Position numbers and translations under genes: made by a program | Shown here: positions 23,739-34,166 of the stretch, in pieces | Layout: each line of letters begins with the position of its first letter | Position numbering within the stretch: the first letter of the stretch is position 1 | NCBI GenBank assembly: GCA_052144935.1 | Contig: JBKQPR010000173.1 | Coordinates: 1-39,161 of the forward strand | Reading direction: 5' to 3' | Length of the DNA: 39,161 nucleotides | From: JOPF133 sp052144935 | GTDB taxonomy: Bacteria > Acidobacteriota > Terriglobia > Bryobacterales > Bryobacteraceae | The notes under the pieces: model-generated | The model's input: the letters and a program-made list of their open reading frames with translations, nothing else | Database searches by the model: none | What the model was told of the DNA's origin: nothing

Positions 23739-25181
23739 ATGCGGGCGCGACTTCTTCTGTTGGCCGCGGCGTTGGCTGCCTTCGGCGCTTCGCTCGGTTC
23801 GGGCTTTCACTTTGACGATTATGCCATTTTCGCGGACCGTTTCCTCACCTCATCCACCGGCTGGCTGGACGTGTGGAGCTTGCGGCAGACGCGCCCGCTC
23901 ACCTATCTGAGCTTCTGGCTGAATTACCAGTTGGGCGGAGCCGACCCCGTCGGGTATCATGCGCTGAACCTGGCGCTGCATGTGGGGGCGGTGCTGCTGG
24001 CTTACGAATGCCTGCGCCGCCTGATCGGCGAACGGCCCGCTCTGGTGGCGGCGGCGCTCTTCGCGGTACACCCGTTCCAGGCCGAAGCGGTGGATTACGT
24101 TTGGGGACGCAGCATCGTGCTGGCCACGCTGCTGTGCCTGGCGTCATTGTGGTGCTGGCTGGCGGGCCGCCATTGGGAGGCGGTGGTGTGGTTCCTGGGA
24201 GCCGTGCTGGCCAAGGAGGAAGTGGTGGCGTTTCCTTTGGCGCTGCTGCTCCTTCATCGCAAGCTTGACCGCAAGCACCTCGGCGCCATCGCGGCCATGT
24301 TCGGGGTAGCTCTGGCGGCGGGGGTGCGCGTGATCTACGCCACCGCCGTCACTCCCGGCGCGCCGGCCGGCTTCCAGGCCGGAATTTCGCCGGCGCGATA
24401 TCTGCTGGCCGAGGGGCCTGTGATCCTGCGCTATCTGCGGCTGCTGGTGGTTCCTTACGGATTCACGGTGGATGCGGATGCGCGCGTGCCGGCGCTCGCG
24501 TGGGGCCTGACGGCGTGGGCGTTGGTAATCGCGCTGGCGGCCGCGGCCTGGCGTTTCCGCGGCAAGGATGGCTGGGGCGTCTGGGCGGTGGCGGGGCTGA
24601 TCCTGCTGCTGCCCAGCTCCTCGATTTTTCCCGCGGCGGATCTTTCCGCCGACCGGCGCATGTACCTGCCGCTGGTGGCGTTTGCCGCGGCCGCGGCACT
24701 GCTGCTGGCCAGGGTAAAAGTGCCCGCCCGCGCGGCAGGTCCGGCGGCCGCGGTGCTGCTGGCGGCCATCGCCATGGTCCGCACCCAGGTCTGGATGAAC
24801 GAGCAATCGCTGTGGAGCGAAGCCGTGCGCCTGGCGCCCGAAAAGCTCCGCCCCAAGATCCAGCTTGCACGCGCGCTGCCGCCGGCCCAGGCGCTGGATC
24901 TCCTGGCGAAGGCTCGCGCGCTGGCGCCCAACGACCCGGAGGTGGCCACCGAAACCGGCCGGGCGCTGATGGCCGGCGGACAGCCCGCTCAAGCGCTGGT
25001 AGAGTTCGGCAGGGCGCTGGGGCTGGATCCCCGTGACGCGCGCAACTTCAATAACCGCGGCGTGGCCTTGGCGGGGATTGGGCAAATGGTCGCCGCCCGC
25101 GCCGATTTCGAGCGGGCCCTGGCGCTGGATCCTACACTCGGCGAGGCTCGCGAGAATTTGAAGCGGCTGGCGGCGAAGTGA
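23739..25181 (+). CDS. Polytopic membrane protein with C-terminal TPRs (GT-C/TMTC-like)
   Basis: A 480-residue protein. The first 360 residues hold about ten transmembrane helices. An acidic motif in the first periplasmic loop (FHFDDYAIF), RPLTYLSFWLNYQLGG and ALFAVHPFQAEAVDYVWGRS are typical of GT-C-fold lipid-linked glycosyltransferase-like proteins of the TMTC group, where the aspartate pair is catalytic. The last 100 residues are TPRs (ALVEFGRALGLDPRDARNFN). It probably glycosylates exported proteins; acceptor and sugar are unknown. The start lies 18 bp from that of nth on the other strand, so a very compact divergent promoter region is needed. Confidence 0.8.
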   Translation: MRARLLLLAAALAAFGASLGSGFHFDDYAIFADRFLTSSTGWLDVWSLRQTRPLTYLSFWLNYQLGGADPVGYHALNLALHVGAVLLAYECLRRLIGERPALVAAALFAVHPFQAEAVDYVWGRSIVLATLLCLASLWCWLAGRHWEAVVWFLGAVLAKEEVVAFPLALLLLHRKLDRKHLGAIAAMFGVALAAGVRVIYATAVTPGAPAGFQAGISPARYLLAEGPVILRYLRLLVVPYGFTVDADARVPALAWGLTAWALVIALAAAAWRFRGKDGWGVWAVAGLILLLPSSSIFPAADLSADRRMYLPLVAFAAAAALLLARVKVPARAAGPAAAVLLAAIAMVRTQVWMNEQSLWSEAVRLAPEKLRPKIQLARALPPAQALDLLAKARALAPNDPEVATETGRALMAGGQPAQALVEFGRALGLDPRDARNFNNRGVALAGIGQMVAARADFERALALDPTLGEARENLKRLAAK

Positions 25182-25371
25182 GGGGTGTCGGCCGCCGGAA
25201 GGCGTTCGGCCCAATTTGGCTCACCAAGATCCCGGCCGAACCCGCTCTTTCCGAGTGGCGCGTATATCGCCCAGAGCTGGCGAGCGCTCTTGGAGGAAAG
25301 GTTGGGTCCTCGGTCCCTTGGCGCGGACCGCTGGCTGAGGAGCTAAAGATAAGCGGGCCGAGGTGGCGAGA

Positions 25372-28300
25372 CTAATGCTGGATCGGAAGAACCAACTGAC
25401 CGGGCGGACTTGAATTGATCGTCTGCGGCGACGATGCTCCGTTGACCTGAATGCTGATGGGATAGTTTCCGTCGGCAAGTGTGGCGAACTGCTGAGGCAC
25501 GGTGAAATTGACCTGGAATTCTCCCGGCCCCACCAAGGCCGCCGCATCGGCGGGAAAAGTCACGCTGCCGATTGTCACCGTTACGCCGCTCACGCTTTGG
25601 ACGCTGACTGGCACGCCGGCCGGCGAAGGCTCCAGACCCGTAGCATAAAGCTGGACCACATCTCCCGGATGCGCGTTGCGGAAACCGGGGCCAATCGAGG
25701 GATCGCCCGCCAGCGAGCCATCGAGAAACACCGCGGCAGCGTAATTCGTGCCGTTGACGATCACCGGGAAGATGCCGGGCGAAGTGGAGACCGCCGTTCC
25801 CGTGATCGTGTTGCTCGGCACGCCATCGCGTACCACCTGCACAGTGGCTGTTCCGGTGATCCCGTCGGGAACCTGGAAACTGACTTGAGTCGGGCTGATG
25901 TAGTAGACGGCGGCGGGCACGCCGTTTACCGTTACGCCGACGCCGCTCAGGTTGGCGGGCAGGGTATTGCTCAAAGGCGCAAAATCGGCGCCTCCCCAAA
26001 TCCGCGACACGCCCGCCAGGTTTCGCCCTTGCACTTGCGCCCACGAACCGGGAACCAATCCGCCGGCGATGTATGTAGCGCCATTGGCCGGCGAACTGGC
26101 GCCGGAAACCAACTCCGGACCCAGCGCAAACGCGCCGCGTCCATAGGTAAAGACCACGGTCCTTCCGGTAGGTGGATTGATCTTGATGTCATACACCGGC
26201 GCGATGGGCATGCCCAAAGCGGGCCCTTGATTCAGCCACGTGGCGCCGCCATCGTTGCTGCGCCACAAGCCGATATCGCTGCCTGCATAGACGATGGGCG
26301 GATTGACCGGGTCAACGGCGATCACGTTGAATGGCTGATCCTGCGGCGGGCTAATATCGATAAAGGCCGGCGCCGCGGCGAGGGCGCTGGTGGTCTTAAA
26401 GACATGGCCGCTCGTGCCGGGCGTCGCCGAGTTGAAGCTGGAAAACCCGAGGTACAACGTGTTGGCATTGGTCGGATCGAACGCCAGTCCATTCAGCGCT
26501 CGGGCGGGAAGTTTTTGGTTGGGATCGAGGTTGGCCCAGGTGTTGCCGCCATCGCGCGTGAGTTGAATCTGCCCACCCAGCGTACCGAAGGCATAGGTGT
26601 TGCAAGTCGTGTCGGTGGGCGCGTAGGCGATGCTCAGAATTGTCGCGGGCGAGCCCTGCGTATTCGGTGAGCCAAAGGGGCTGTTGGCAGCCCAAGCCGG
26701 CATGGCGGAATTGAAAAAATTGTTCGTTCGCCAAATGCGGTTCGTTCCCGTGAGGAAGACATTATCGTTGCTGGGGCATTTTCTGACGGGCGCGACGAAC
26801 GCCGAAGCGGTATTGTCGATTCCGGCGTCAACCTCGAGGCGAGTTTGCCCGCCGTCCGTTGTGCGGTTGATCACCCCCCAAATCCAGGCCGCCATCCAAT
26901 CGGTGTCGGGATTGGTTGACGACATTGCGACTTCGGCTTCGCCCCATTCCACAGAGCCAACCTGCTGAAAGATCGACCATGTCCTTCCGCCGCCAAACGT
27001 TGAAATCTGGAAATCCCTAAGCCCTCCCAAAATAAAGTCGGGATTGGTGGCATGCAGGGCTCCGCTGAAAAACATGTTGGTGGAGATGCTCGCGTTCAGA
27101 TCCAGCCATGTATTGCCGGAATCGGCCGTGCTCCACATTCCCCCATCGTTGCCGTCGATCAATCGCTTGCCGGCCCATGCAATCGCATGATGGTCGGTGT
27201 GTGGCCCGGGTATATATGTCCATGTAGGCGTCGATCCGCAGTTGGAGCATCGGAATGCTCCGTCACCTTCGTCAATGTCACCGGCGTTGGCAGTGTTCTG
27301 GCCGCCGAATGCGAAAAGCGTGCCCGGATCTGACGGATCGACAGAGATCACGTTAGAGTAGGGGCACTTGGTGGGGCCGCAGTACCCGCCATCCCCCACG
27401 CTTGGAATCTGTGTCCAAGTTGGCGTGGGGTCCCACGCGTTGTCTGTTCGATACAATCCAAACAGCGCGCCCGTAGATCCCGGAGCCGAAAAGCTCGCGT
27501 ACAGGGTGTTGGGGCTCGAAGGGGAGATAGCCAATTCGATCCATCCGAATGGTGGCGAGGAGGTCGTGGCGGCGCCCCATGGCCCTGGAACCAAGCTCCA
27601 TGTCTGGCCGCCGTCCGTGGAGCGGTACACGCCGTTCGCTACCTTGCCAGGAATGTCCTTGGGACCGAGAAACGGATCCCCGATGGCGGCGTATTGATTG
27701 TTGAAGTTCGTGGGGTGTATCTCGAGAGCGGAGGCTTGACCCGTAAGAGTCAGACTCCAGTTGACGCCGCCATCCGTCGACCTCAAGACGCCAAGCAGAG
27801 GCGGCGACGGCGCAAATACACTCTCCCGGCCAACCCCGCCCATCGATGTGATAGCCAGCACGTTGTTCGGGTTGGAAGGATTGACGCGAATTCGCTTCAC
27901 CGAAGCCTGCACGAAATTGGTCGTAGCCACAACAGGCCAAGTGGCTCCTCCGTCGGTCGATTTCAACATTCCCAGTCCCGCCTTGGTGAATCCGCTGTAA
28001 TCGGCTTCGCCAGTGCCCGCGTATATGATGGCCGGATTACTGGGAGCGAAAGCGATTGCGCCAATTGCTAAAGTTGGAGCGCTGTCCGCAATCGGCCTCC
28101 AGGAAGCGCCGGAATTGTGAGTTTCCCATATGCCGCCGTTGCCGTAACCAACCAGCCAGTGGGTAGCATCGCTTGGATCCACGGCGATTGACGAAACCCG
28201 GCCGGAGTTGAAGTTTGAAGGATTGCTCGGGGCCTGCACATACGCGTTAGGGGAGGGACCAATACTGCTCCAGACAGGCGCCGTGCCCGCCGTGCCAACA

Positions 28301-29007
28301 GTGAGGGTAATGGTCTGGGAGGCCATCCCCCCCGAGCCATTGGTCACCACGATCGTAAATGTAGATACGCCTGGGCTGAGCGGCGTTCCCATGATCGTGC
28401 CGGAGGCGGATAGAACCATTCCGAGCGGGAGAGCGCCTGCCGCAAGCGCATAGCTGTAAGTGGAATTTCCGCCGGGGTTCAGTGAAACGGAATACGAGGA
28501 CCCGAGCGTCGCTTGCAGAGCTGTATTCGCAGGCAGGGCAGGCAGGGGACCCGACGGCGGCGTGCCGTTCGGATCTAGTGTCCAAGCTCCGCGGCCGAAG
28601 GTGAACGCGGCTACCTGGTCCGTCGCCGGATTGATTTTCAAGTCGTACACCGGGACGTTCGGCAAGCCGGTCGCAGGCCCCAGAAACTGCCACCCGCCCC
28701 CGCCATTGGAGCTGTGCCATACCGCGGCATCGGTCCCCACATAGATGGAGCTTGGGTTGGCCGGATCGACGGCAACGACATTGAACGGCAAATCGGCGCC
28801 GGGGCTCACGTCCGGCCAAGCCGGCGCCGCCGATTGGGCGTTGCCGGTCTTGAACAGATGGCCGGGAATGAGAGTCCCGGTGTTGAATCCGCCAAGCGCT
28901 GCGTAAACCGTATTGGCATTCGTCGGATCGAACGCCAGAGAGTTTACCGCACGGCCCGGAAGATTCCCATTAGGATCGAGATTCGACCACGTAGCCCCGC
29001 CATTCAT
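25372..29007 (-). pseudogene. Secreted BNR-repeat protein, C-terminal part after a frameshift
   Basis: This is the downstream part of one large gene with 28970-30544. The in-frame sequence starts at NGGATWSNLDPNG near 29005 and completes the first BNR/Asp-box propeller. A putative Ig fold (GNSTYSYALAAGALPLGMVL) follows, then a second full propeller with Asp-box loops such as SxDGGxTW and the GRVSSIAVDP opening. The last 246 residues or so (from about 26113) are a TIGR03437-like Solibacter C-terminal domain (GLVPGSWAQVQGRNLAG, VYYISPTQVSFQVP, HPGDVVQLYATGLEP). Longer in-frame starts up to 29124 lie in the other part's frame and are artefacts. The function is probably surface binding or sialidase-like; no catalytic set is evident. 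Confidence 0.75.
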
Positions 29008-30544
29008 CGTCCATTGCCGGGCACTTCCGCACCGGAAGAAAATCCTGGAGTGTCGGAGCTGAGGTGAACCCGCCATTCGCCCCGGAGAATGACTGCCCTC
29101 CGTTGGTGGAACGGTAGATGGCATTGCCCGCCGAGGTCATCATGTCCGCGTTCGGCTGCGATGCCGAGAGCGCGACTTCGGCATTCCCCAACTGCAGGGA
29201 TTTCCACGGTAGAGCGCCCGTCCACAAAGCCGTGGCGTTATCGAAGGCTCCGGCCAGGGCGAAGTTGGCATTCGCCGGGTTCAAGGCGCCGCTCACCAGC
29301 CGCGCCACCGACAAGCCGCCGTTCTGATCCTGCCAGGGAAGGTTGCCCGTCGCCGTGCTGAACAGTCCGCCATCGGTACATGCGACTAACAGGCTGCCCG
29401 ACCATATGAGGCAGCGCTTTCCGGAAGGGATGCTCCCTGGCTCTTGCGCGCTGTATCCGATATCCATCCACGTAGGAGTTGCGCCGCAGGAACTGCACCG
29501 CCAAAGAGACGCACCGCCCGCGTATAGCGTGTTCGGGTCGGCGGGGTCGGCCACGATGATATTCGATGTCGTGCAGTTATTGCCGCAATAGTCGGGATAG
29601 CTCACGCCGAGTGTCGACCAGTTGCCGCTGGTTGAGATTTGAATCCACGTGGGCCCAGCGGCGGAGGCGTTGTCCGTGCGATATAGACCGAGAAGGTGCT
29701 GGTTGCTACTCTGCACGCTGGCATAAAGCGTGTTCGGATTGGAAGGCGCCAGGGAGAGTACGATCCTTCCGATGGGTTGGCCGCTCCAAGGGCCCGTGAT
29801 CGATGTCCAGGTCTGTCCCCCGTCCGCCGAGCGATACACGCCGCTTGCCGCCAGCGTGTTGTAAGGACCGTAGCCGGTGGGCAGACTGATCGCCGTGAAC
29901 TGATTATTGAAGTTGGTTGGGTCGATTTCGAGGCTTGTCGATTCCCCCGCAAGCGTTAATGTCCAAGTGGCGCCGCCGTCGGTGGACAGTTGCACGCCAA
30001 ACGGCGGCGGATAAGGTCCTAGAAACGGTTCGCTGTCGCGCCCGGCATTGGCGCGTGACATGATGGCTTCCACGATATTGGGATTCGACGGATTCACGCG
30101 AATCACGCCGATAGCGGTTCGCGCGAAAGTCGAGGCTGCTATTAGAGTCCAAGTCGCCCCGCCGTCGGTGGACTTCAGAATGCCCTGCCCGGCCTGCGCG
30201 TGTGGCGCGTAGGTTGCTTCGCCGGTTCCCGCATAAACGATCTGTGAACTGCTAGCTGCGAAAGCAACCGCTCCGATGCTCAGCGAGGCCTGCGCATCGG
30301 TCAACGGCGTCCAACTCGTTCCGGCGTCCGAGCTGTTCCAAACACCGCCGCCGGCCGATCCGAGCAGCCAGTGGCTGGGATTGGATGGGTCCACGGCGAC
30401 GGAGGTGATCCTGCCCGTTGGTCCGCTGTTGCCCAAAATCGGCGATGGACCGATGCTAGTCCATACCTGGGCTTTACCATGGAAGATGAATAAGAGCCAT
30501 ATTATCGGCCACACAAGTAGCCGTTTGCAATAACGATAAGCCAT
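28970..30544 (-). pseudogene. Secreted BNR-repeat protein, N-terminal part before a frameshift
   Basis: A signal peptide (LLVWPIIWLLFIFHGKAQVW) precedes a beta-propeller with repeated Asp-box loops (GxTW patterns such as STDGGATWTL and SADGGQTWTS) and AVDPSNPSHWLLGSAGGGVW. The frame is meaningful as far as VRKCPAMD (about 29016) and then ends out of frame at 28970. In the second, intact copy of this module the same point (VRKCPSND) continues for about 69 residues before RDGGNTWANLDPN, whereas here that stretch is missing and the next motif is one frame away. A deletion not divisible by three explains this. Unless it is an assembly collapse between the repeated modules, the gene is broken. Confidence 0.75.
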
Positions 30545-30834
30545 TGGCGCAACCTAGAAAAGAGGCTTCCATTTCGAGTCAAGGCTGGTAGCCTCAACTG
30601 CGATTATCTTGAATTATATGCGATTTCTTTCGCGGAACGCTGAGCCGGTGGTATTCGATTGTGCGAAACACCACGCTTCTTCATTTTCATTAGGCCCGAA
30701 CGTATCCAAAGCAAAGGGGGTGCGGGGTTTCGATGAGCACCAAGAAGCGCTCGGGGTGTATCGTCGGCCACTCGGAAAGAGTCCCCGCCGAAAGCTTTAT
30801 GCCAAGTCATTCGGAAGCTGGCACGTCAGGGTGT
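30545..30834. other. Spacer without a visible gene
   Basis: About 290 bp between the BNR gene start and the end of the oxidase gene. Frames here show no family resemblance. An AT-richer part near 30600-30630 may hold the promoter of the BNR gene's neighbourhood, but no clear hexamer pair stands out. Confidence 0.4.
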
Positions 30835-32031
30835 TCACCGCTCCGGCACCATCCCGGCGATCTCCGCGCCGATGGCCAACGACGCCGTGGCGGCCGGGCT
30901 GGGCGCGTTCAGCACGTGCAGCGCGTTGGGGCGCGGAATCAACTGGAAATCCTGCACGATCTCGCCCGCCGGGGAGATGGCCTGCGCGCGCACGCCGGAG
31001 CCGCCGGGGGCCAAATCCGAGGGCTGAATCTCCGGCACCAGGCGCTGCAAGGAGCGGCAGAACAGCTCGCGGCTGAACGAGCGCCGCAGCTCGTACCAGC
31101 ACATCGAGGGGTAGCGCCGCAGGAAGCGCCACAGGCCGCCGTAACTTAGGGCGTCGAAGAGATCGCGCGGATCGATATCCCACTTGCGGTAGCCCTCGCG
31201 GGCAAACGCCAGGACGGCATTGGGGCCGGCTTCGATGCCGCCGTGGATCAGGCGCGTGAAATGTACACCGAGGAATGGAAACTGCGGATCGGGGACCGGG
31301 TAAATGAGGTTCCGCACCAGGTGCTGGCGCTCGGGACGTATCTTATAGTATTCGCCCCGGAAGGGGACGATGCGCACCTCGCGGCGCTCGCCGGCGAGTT
31401 CGGCCACCCGATCCGCGTGCAGGCCGGCGCACGTGACGATGAAATCGGCTTCGAAAGCGCCGGCGGGAGTCTCGGCGATCCAGCCGCCCCGCGACTGGCG
31501 CAGGCGCTCGACGCGCGCGCCTGTGGCCACCTTGACGCCGCGCGCGGCCAGTTTCGCAGCCAGCGCGGCGCACACCGCGGCATAATCCACGATGCCTTCC
31601 TGGGGCACGCGCAGCGCCGCCACGCCGCCCACGTGCGGTTCGATCTCGCGCATCTCCTGGGGACCGAGCCAGCGCAGCCCTTCGAGGCCGTTGGCCATGC
31701 CGCGCTGTTCCAGGTTGCGCAACGCGGCCAATTCGCTCTCGACGGCGGCCACCACCAGCTTGCCGCAGATCTCGTGCGGGATGGCGTTTTCGCGGCAGAA
31801 GGCCACCATCTGGCGGATGCCCGAGACTGCCAGCCGGGCCTTCTCCGATCCCGGTTTGTAATACAGGCCGCAGTGCAGCACGCCGCTGTTGTGGCCAGTC
31901 TGATGGCGGCCCAGCCCGTCTTCCTTTTCGAGCAAGGTGATGGATTCGGCGGGGAACCGTTCGCCCAAACGGTAGGCGGTGGCCAGACCGACGATGCCGC
32001 CGCCGATGATGAGGGTGCGCCTGGGGGTCAC
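30835..32031 (-). CDS. lhgO: L-2-hydroxyglutarate oxidase/dehydrogenase (FAD-dependent)
   Basis: Oxidises L-2-hydroxyglutarate to 2-oxoglutarate, feeding electrons to the quinone pool at the inner membrane; it repairs a metabolic by-product and serves lysine/glutarate breakdown. The 398-residue product opens with the FAD-binding GGGIVGLATAYRL (GxGxxG at 10-15), and has the family hallmarks RHQTGHNSGVLHCGLYYKPG, VPFRGEYYKI, YPVPDPQFPFLGVHFTR and the terminal HVLNAPSPAATASLAIG. The GTG at 32031 is preferred over a TTG six codons earlier, as it lies five codons before the FAD strand. It is divergent from the glycosidase; a family A repeat lies between. Confidence 0.92.
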   Translation of the reverse strand: MTPRRTLIIGGGIVGLATAYRLGERFPAESITLLEKEDGLGRHQTGHNSGVLHCGLYYKPGSEKARLAVSGIRQMVAFCRENAIPHEICGKLVVAAVESELAALRNLEQRGMANGLEGLRWLGPQEMREIEPHVGGVAALRVPQEGIVDYAAVCAALAAKLAARGVKVATGARVERLRQSRGGWIAETPAGAFEADFIVTCAGLHADRVAELAGERREVRIVPFRGEYYKIRPERQHLVRNLIYPVPDPQFPFLGVHFTRLIHGGIEAGPNAVLAFAREGYRKWDIDPRDLFDALSYGGLWRFLRRYPSMCWYELRRSFSRELFCRSLQRLVPEIQPSDLAPGGSGVRAQAISPAGEIVQDFQLIPRPNALHVLNAPSPAATASLAIGAEIAGMVPER

Positions 32032-32054
32032 AGTCTCACGATAGCGCAAGGTGT

Positions 32055-32164
32055 GGATTCACCGCGGAGACGCAGAGAAAACGGAGGAAGCGCGGAGAAG
32101 ACAACTCTATTTTTGGGCTTTCTCCGCGCTTACTCTGCGTCCTCCGCGTCTCCGCGGTGAATCC
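32055..32164. repeat. Dispersed inverted repeat, family A, copy 3
   Basis: The arms at 32055-32072 and 32147-32164 are an 18-bp perfect inverted repeat (GGATTCACCGCGGAGACG), and the inner parts also pair (AGCGCGGAGAA/TTCTCCGCGCT). It occupies the divergent gap between lhgO and the glycosidase gene and ends 18 bp before the latter's ATG, so it forms most of any 5' leader there. Translated in frame it gives a spurious N-terminal extension on the glycosidase. Confidence 0.85.
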
Positions 32165-32182
32165 GAAATCTGCCACACTGAG

Positions 32183-34009
32183 ATGGTGGCGCGCCTCTCC
32201 GTTTTTCTCCTTGCATGCCTGGCCGCGGCTCTCCCGGCCGTTCCCGCCGACCGGCGTCCCACTCCGCCGCCTAAGCCCGCGCCGCTCAAGGCGTCCTCCA
32301 CGGTGCGGCGCTGGATGCGCGGCATGACCCTCCACGACGAGGTTGCGCAACTGGTCTTCATCATGTTTCACGGGGAATCGCCCAACACCACCTCGCGGGA
32401 GTACCGCAAGTTCATCCACCTGATTCGCGAGACCAAGGTGGGCGGGCTGATCCTGAATAATGTCTCCGACGGCCGCACCATCCGGAAGGCCGAGCCTTAC
32501 CAGGTGGCTACCTTCCTGAACCGGCTGCAGCGCATGACGCGCGTGCCGCTGATGGTGGCCGGCGATTTCGAGCGCGGCGCTTCCATGCGCGTCGCAGGCA
32601 CCACCGAGTTCCCCCACGCCATGGCGTTTGGCGCGGCCGGCGACCCGGCGCTTACCCGCTATGAAGGCCAGGTGACCGCGCGCGAAGCCCGCGCCATCGG
32701 CGTCGAATGGATCTACTATCCGGTCGCCGACGTCAACAACAATCCCGATAATCCGATCATCAACATCCGCTCCTTCGGCGAAAATCCGCAGGACGTGGCC
32801 GCGCACGTGAGGGCCTTCATCGAAGGCGCGCACGCGGACAAGAAAAACCTGGTGCTGGCCACCGCCAAACATTTCCCCGGCCATGGCGACACCGCCGTGG
32901 ACACCCACATGAACCTGGCCACCATCCCGGCCGACCGCGAGCGCCTGGACCGCGTGGAGCTGGTGCCCTTCAAAGCCGCCATCGATGCCGGCGTGGATGC
33001 GATCATGACGGCGCACATCGCCGTGCCGGCCCTGGCGCCGCCCGATCTGCCGGCCACGCTTTCGCCCGCCATCCTCACCGATCTGCTGCGCAAGCAGCTC
33101 GGCTTCAAGGGCCTGGTGGTGACCGATGCGCTGGAGATGGGCGGCATCGCCAAGGGATTTTCCACCGGTGACGCCTGCGTGCGGGCGCTGGAAGCCGGCG
33201 CGGACACGCTGCTGATGCCCACCGACGCGGATGTCGCGGTGAAGGCGGTGGTGGCGGCGGTGGGAAGCGGGCGCCTCACGCGGCAGCGCATCCAGGAGAG
33301 CGTGATCAAGATTCTCTCGGCCAAGGAGAAAGTGGGGTTGGATCGCAGCCGGGTGGTGAACCTGGAGGCCATCGGCGACGTGATCGATTCGCCCGAGGCC
33401 GGCGAGAAGGCGCAGGAGATCGCCGACCGCGCCATCACGCTGGTGCGCAACGCCCCGGTGCACGGCAGTGGCGGCCTGCTCCCGCTGGCCGAGCCGGAGA
33501 AGGCCTGCTACGTGGTGATGCCCGAGAGCCGCTATACGGCCCAGGGCCAGATGTTCACGCAGCAGCTCCATCGCCGCGTGCCGCGCCTCGAGATGGCGAC
33601 GCTGGACCCCTCGATGCCGCGCGAACAGATCGACGAGGTGCTGGGCCACCTTTCGGGGTGCCAGAGCTACGCGGTGGCGGCGTTCTCGGCGGTGAGCGAG
33701 AATCGCGGCTCGGTGGGCCTGGCGGGGGAGTTACCTCACGCCATGGAAACCATTGCCGCCGCGGGTAAGCCAGTGGCATTAGTGGCGCTGGGCAATCCTT
33801 ATCTACTGCGTAACTTCTCGAACGTGACGGCCTATGTGGCGACGTTCAGCACTGTACCGCCCTCGGAAAACGCCGCGGTGAAGGCGCTGTTCGGCGAGAT
33901 CAAGATAAGTGGCCACTTACCGGTGACTATCCCGGGATTAGCGGCGTCGGGGGACGGGATCCAGATGGCGGCGACGCGCAGCGGGCCGCCGGTGGGACCG
34001 ACGCAGTAG
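32183..34009 (+). CDS. Exported glycoside hydrolase family 3 (beta-N-acetylhexosaminidase/NagZ-like)
   Basis: A 608-residue protein with a signal peptide (LSVFLLACLAAALPAVPA) and a proline-rich linker. The family 3 barrel follows, with the NagZ-type histidine loop KHFPGHGDTAVDTH (about 229-242) and the nucleophilic aspartate in VVTDALEMGG (D315); a C-terminal alpha/beta domain makes up the rest. NagZ-like enzymes release N-acetylglucosamine from muropeptides or chitin; the KHFPGHG loop supplies the acid/base histidine in these enzymes. With a signal peptide it acts outside the cytoplasm, unlike enterobacterial NagZ. The ATG at 32183 is chosen since it starts the signal peptide; upstream in-frame codons are repeat DNA. 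Confidence 0.9.
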   Translation: MVARLSVFLLACLAAALPAVPADRRPTPPPKPAPLKASSTVRRWMRGMTLHDEVAQLVFIMFHGESPNTTSREYRKFIHLIRETKVGGLILNNVSDGRTIRKAEPYQVATFLNRLQRMTRVPLMVAGDFERGASMRVAGTTEFPHAMAFGAAGDPALTRYEGQVTAREARAIGVEWIYYPVADVNNNPDNPIINIRSFGENPQDVAAHVRAFIEGAHADKKNLVLATAKHFPGHGDTAVDTHMNLATIPADRERLDRVELVPFKAAIDAGVDAIMTAHIAVPALAPPDLPATLSPAILTDLLRKQLGFKGLVVTDALEMGGIAKGFSTGDACVRALEAGADTLLMPTDADVAVKAVVAAVGSGRLTRQRIQESVIKILSAKEKVGLDRSRVVNLEAIGDVIDSPEAGEKAQEIADRAITLVRNAPVHGSGGLLPLAEPEKACYVVMPESRYTAQGQMFTQQLHRRVPRLEMATLDPSMPREQIDEVLGHLSGCQSYAVAAFSAVSENRGSVGLAGELPHAMETIAAAGKPVALVALGNPYLLRNFSNVTAYVATFSTVPPSENAAVKALFGEIKISGHLPVTIPGLAASGDGIQMAATRSGPPVGPTQ

Positions 34010-34166
34010 GGGCGGGCAAGGCTTTCGGCGAGGCGGCGGAAACGCGGGCTTCGGTACGCGAATCCGGATCATGGGACCCGGCACGCCGGGTCAGGGCTTC
34101 ATTGGAAGTCCGGAGTTCCAAGGCCTGTTCGCAAACTGAGGTGGCGGCCGGCCCGGCCCAGCGCGC

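Noticed and set aside
32036..33649. 537-codon open frame opposite the family 3 glycosidase
   Set aside because: Histidine/glycine/arginine-rich mirror frame; its start is inside a repeat.
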